Origin: JBBRTJ01 sp038244535
GTDB taxonomy: Bacteria > Actinomycetota > Acidimicrobiia > Acidimicrobiales > Ilumatobacteraceae
Length of the DNA stretch: 15,160 nt
Direction of reading: 5' to 3'
Assembly (NCBI GenBank): GCA_038244535.1
Contig: JBBRTJ010000089.1
Coordinates: 1 to 15,160 of the forward strand
Under the pieces are notes generated by a model. That model searched no databases, had not been told where the DNA came from, and was given only the letters and a program-made list of their open reading frames with translations. Both the position numbers and the translations under genes were made by a program. Positions 13,760 to 15,160 of the stretch are shown here, piece by piece (within the stretch, counting starts at the first letter, position 1; each line of letters begins with the position of its first letter).

Positions 13760-14698
13760 GTGACCACACTGCGTCCCTTCCGCTTCGGCGTCCAGGCCTC
13801 CACTGCCGTCAGCCGGTCGGCTTGGGTCGACCTCGCTCGCCGGGTCGAGGCCGCTGGCTACTCGACGCTCACCAGGCCCGACCACTTCACCGACCAGCTC
13901 GCGCCGGTGCCCGCACTCATGACCGCGGCAGACGCCACGACCACGTTGCGCGTCGGTGCCCTCGTCTGGGACAACGACTACAAGCACCCGGTCGTGCTGG
14001 CCAAGGAGCTGGCCACCATGGACCTGCTGTCTGATGGTCGCCTCGAGATCGGCATCGGCGCCGGTTGGATGGCGACCGACTACGAGGCCGCCGGCATGCC
14101 CTACGACTCCGCCGGCGTCCGCGTGGATCGCTTCGTCGAGGGGCTGCGCGTGATGAAGGGCCTGTTCACCGAGGGGCCCTGCAACTTCACGGGGAGCCAC
14201 TACACGGTCACGGCCCTCGAGGGGATGCCCAAGCCCGTCCAACAGCCCTGGCCCCCGTTCCTCATCGGGGGTGGCGGGAAGCGGGTGCTGTCCATCGCCG
14301 CCCGTGAGGCCGACATCATCGGCATCAACGGCACGATGGCCGCCGGCAGGGTCGACAACGACGCACTCTTGTCGATGAGCGCCTCAGCGGTCGACGAGAA
14401 GCTCGGGTGGGTGCGAGTGGCGGCCGGCGAACGGATGGACGACATCGAGCTGAACGTCCGGGCCTTCTTCGTGTCGATCACCGACGATCGGCGCGGCGCC
14501 ACCGAGGGGATCGCCACTGCCATCGGCCAAGACCCCGACATGGTCCTCGACACCCCGTTTGCACTCATCGGCACGACGAGCCAGATCATCGAGGACCTCC
14601 TGGCCCGGCGCGAGCGGTGGGGCTTTTCGTACGTGATCGTCGGGGCCAACGACGTCGGTGCCTTCGATCCGGTCGTGGCCGAGCTCACCGGTCGCTGA
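13760..14698 (+). CDS. Luciferase-like (LLM) oxidoreductase, probably F420-dependent
   Basis: The 312-residue protein reads TTLRPFRFGVQ at its start, RPDHF at 39-43, GRLEIGIGAGW at 93-103 followed by the family's R..RF.EGLRVMKGLF, then FLIGGGGKRVLSIAAREADI. These are the fingerprints of bacterial luciferase-like TIM-barrel enzymes. The version with R-P-F-R-F-G near the start and G-R-L-E-I-G-I-G-A-G-W resembles the MSMEG_2516-type actinobacterial F420 group, so reduced F420 is the likely cofactor, though FMN cannot be excluded. It is cytoplasmic and full-length for the family; the substrate is unknown. GTG 13760 was chosen because it gives the normal N-terminus; GTG 13751 is in frame but would lie inside the candidate -10. 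The next gene starts six bases after the stop, so the two are probably co-transcribed. Confidence 0.9.
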   Translation: MTTLRPFRFGVQASTAVSRSAWVDLARRVEAAGYSTLTRPDHFTDQLAPVPALMTAADATTTLRVGALVWDNDYKHPVVLAKELATMDLLSDGRLEIGIGAGWMATDYEAAGMPYDSAGVRVDRFVEGLRVMKGLFTEGPCNFTGSHYTVTALEGMPKPVQQPWPPFLIGGGGKRVLSIAAREADIIGINGTMAAGRVDNDALLSMSASAVDEKLGWVRVAAGERMDDIELNVRAFFVSITDDRRGATEGIATAIGQDPDMVLDTPFALIGTTSQIIEDLLARRERWGFSYVIVGANDVGAFDPVVAELTGR

Positions 14699-14704
14699 CC
14701 GCCC

Positions 14705-15160
14705 GTGCCGCTCACGCTCGCCTTCGCCGGCGCCGGGATGATCAGCGCCGCCCACGGCGAGGCGGCCCGCCTGCTCGGCTACCCAGTCACGCACGTTGCG
14801 TCGCGCACGCCGCAACGCGCGGCCGAACGGGCCGCGGCGCTGGGTGCGGTGGCGTGCACGTACGACGAGCTCCCCGCCGGCGCCGATGTGGTCGTGGTCG
14901 CCACACCACCCCACCGCCACGCCGCCGACGCCCTCGCCGCACTGGCCGCTGGTGCCGCCGTCGTGGTCGAAAAGCCGCTGTGCACGACGCTGGCCGATGC
15001 CGACGCACTCGTCGCGGCGGCCGAGGCGCACGGCCAACGGCTGCTCTACGCCGAGAACCTCGCCTACGCGCCGATCGTCATCGAGCTCCTGGCTCGCATC
15101 GCCACCATCGGACCCCTCACCCATCTCAGCGTGCGCAGCCTCAACGGGAGCCGGCCCGCC
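14705..15160 (+). CDS. Gfo/Idh/MocA-family oxidoreductase, N-terminal part (3' end outside window)
   Basis: The frame is open from GTG 14705 to the right edge and gives 152 residues, about half of a usual 330-residue enzyme. It has a Rossmann start (PLTLAFAGAGMISAAHGEAA, with GAGMIS as the dinucleotide-binding turn), VVVATPPHRHA and VVVEKPLCTT, where the Glu-Lys-Pro motif carries the lysine conserved in this family, followed by YAENLAYAP. These enzymes oxidise or reduce sugars and related compounds with NAD(P). The start lies six bases after the upstream stop, and the GTG gives the expected N-terminus directly before the first strand. The substrate cannot be told because the C-terminal domain is missing. 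Pairing with a luciferase-like oxidoreductase suggests joint expression, not necessarily one pathway. Confidence 0.88.
   Translation, partial: MPLTLAFAGAGMISAAHGEAARLLGYPVTHVASRTPQRAAERAAALGAVACTYDELPAGADVVVVATPPHRHAADALAALAAGAAVVVEKPLCTTLADADALVAAAEAHGQRLLYAENLAYAPIVIELLARIATIGPLTHLSVRSLNGSRPA

Overview
This is a high-GC, gene-dense chromosomal segment from what looks like an actinobacterium. The pointers are strong G/C in third codon positions, frequent GTG starts, a class A PBP with a Thr-rich tail, an F420-type luciferase-like oxidoreductase, and a C4 zinc-ribbon protein near a CobC-like histidine phosphatase (the Rv2228c/Rv2229c neighbourhood of mycobacteria). A lineage such as Acidimicrobiia would fit, but that placement is inference. 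I see no tRNA, rRNA, insertion sequence, CRISPR array or phage gene.

Layout. (1) 3-173 (+): the end of a CsbD-like stress protein, followed by a strong two-part stem-loop (227-267). (2) 401-3649 (+): a large secreted protein built from two beta-propellers, BNR/Asp-box type then Vgb-like. (3) 3796-6438 (+): a Baeyer-Villiger monooxygenase fused to an HSL-type esterase. It has a 16-bp dyad directly upstream and a hairpin over its stop codon. (4) 6481-9439 (-): a two-gene unit of a membrane-anchored CHAT (caspase-like) protease candidate and a small multi-pass membrane protein. (5) 9531-13699 (-): a tight four-gene unit, in transcription order class A penicillin-binding protein, coiled-coil C4 zinc-ribbon protein, YdjM/DUF457-like membrane protein and histidine phosphatase, with gaps of 7 to 29 bases. 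(6) 13760-15160 (+): divergent from the PBP gene, a luciferase-like (probably F420-dependent) oxidoreductase and the start of a Gfo/Idh/MocA oxidoreductase.

How the genes may work together. The BVMO-esterase can be read as a one-polypeptide ketone to ester to alcohol-plus-acid cascade. The CHAT gene has an exported sensor-like domain, membrane segments, a proline-rich stalk and a His/Cys dyad, and is followed after 19 bases by a tiny membrane protein. It is the best candidate here for an undescribed signalling or defence-like module, but nothing around it proves that role. The PBP unit looks like cell-envelope housekeeping.

Intergenic space. No gene-free stretch exceeds 300 bases. The longest is 174-400, which holds the stem-loop and the ribosome-binding site of the propeller gene. 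Stretch 3650-3795 holds only the dyad at its end, 9440-9530 the CHAT leader, and 13700-13759 the divergent promoter region.
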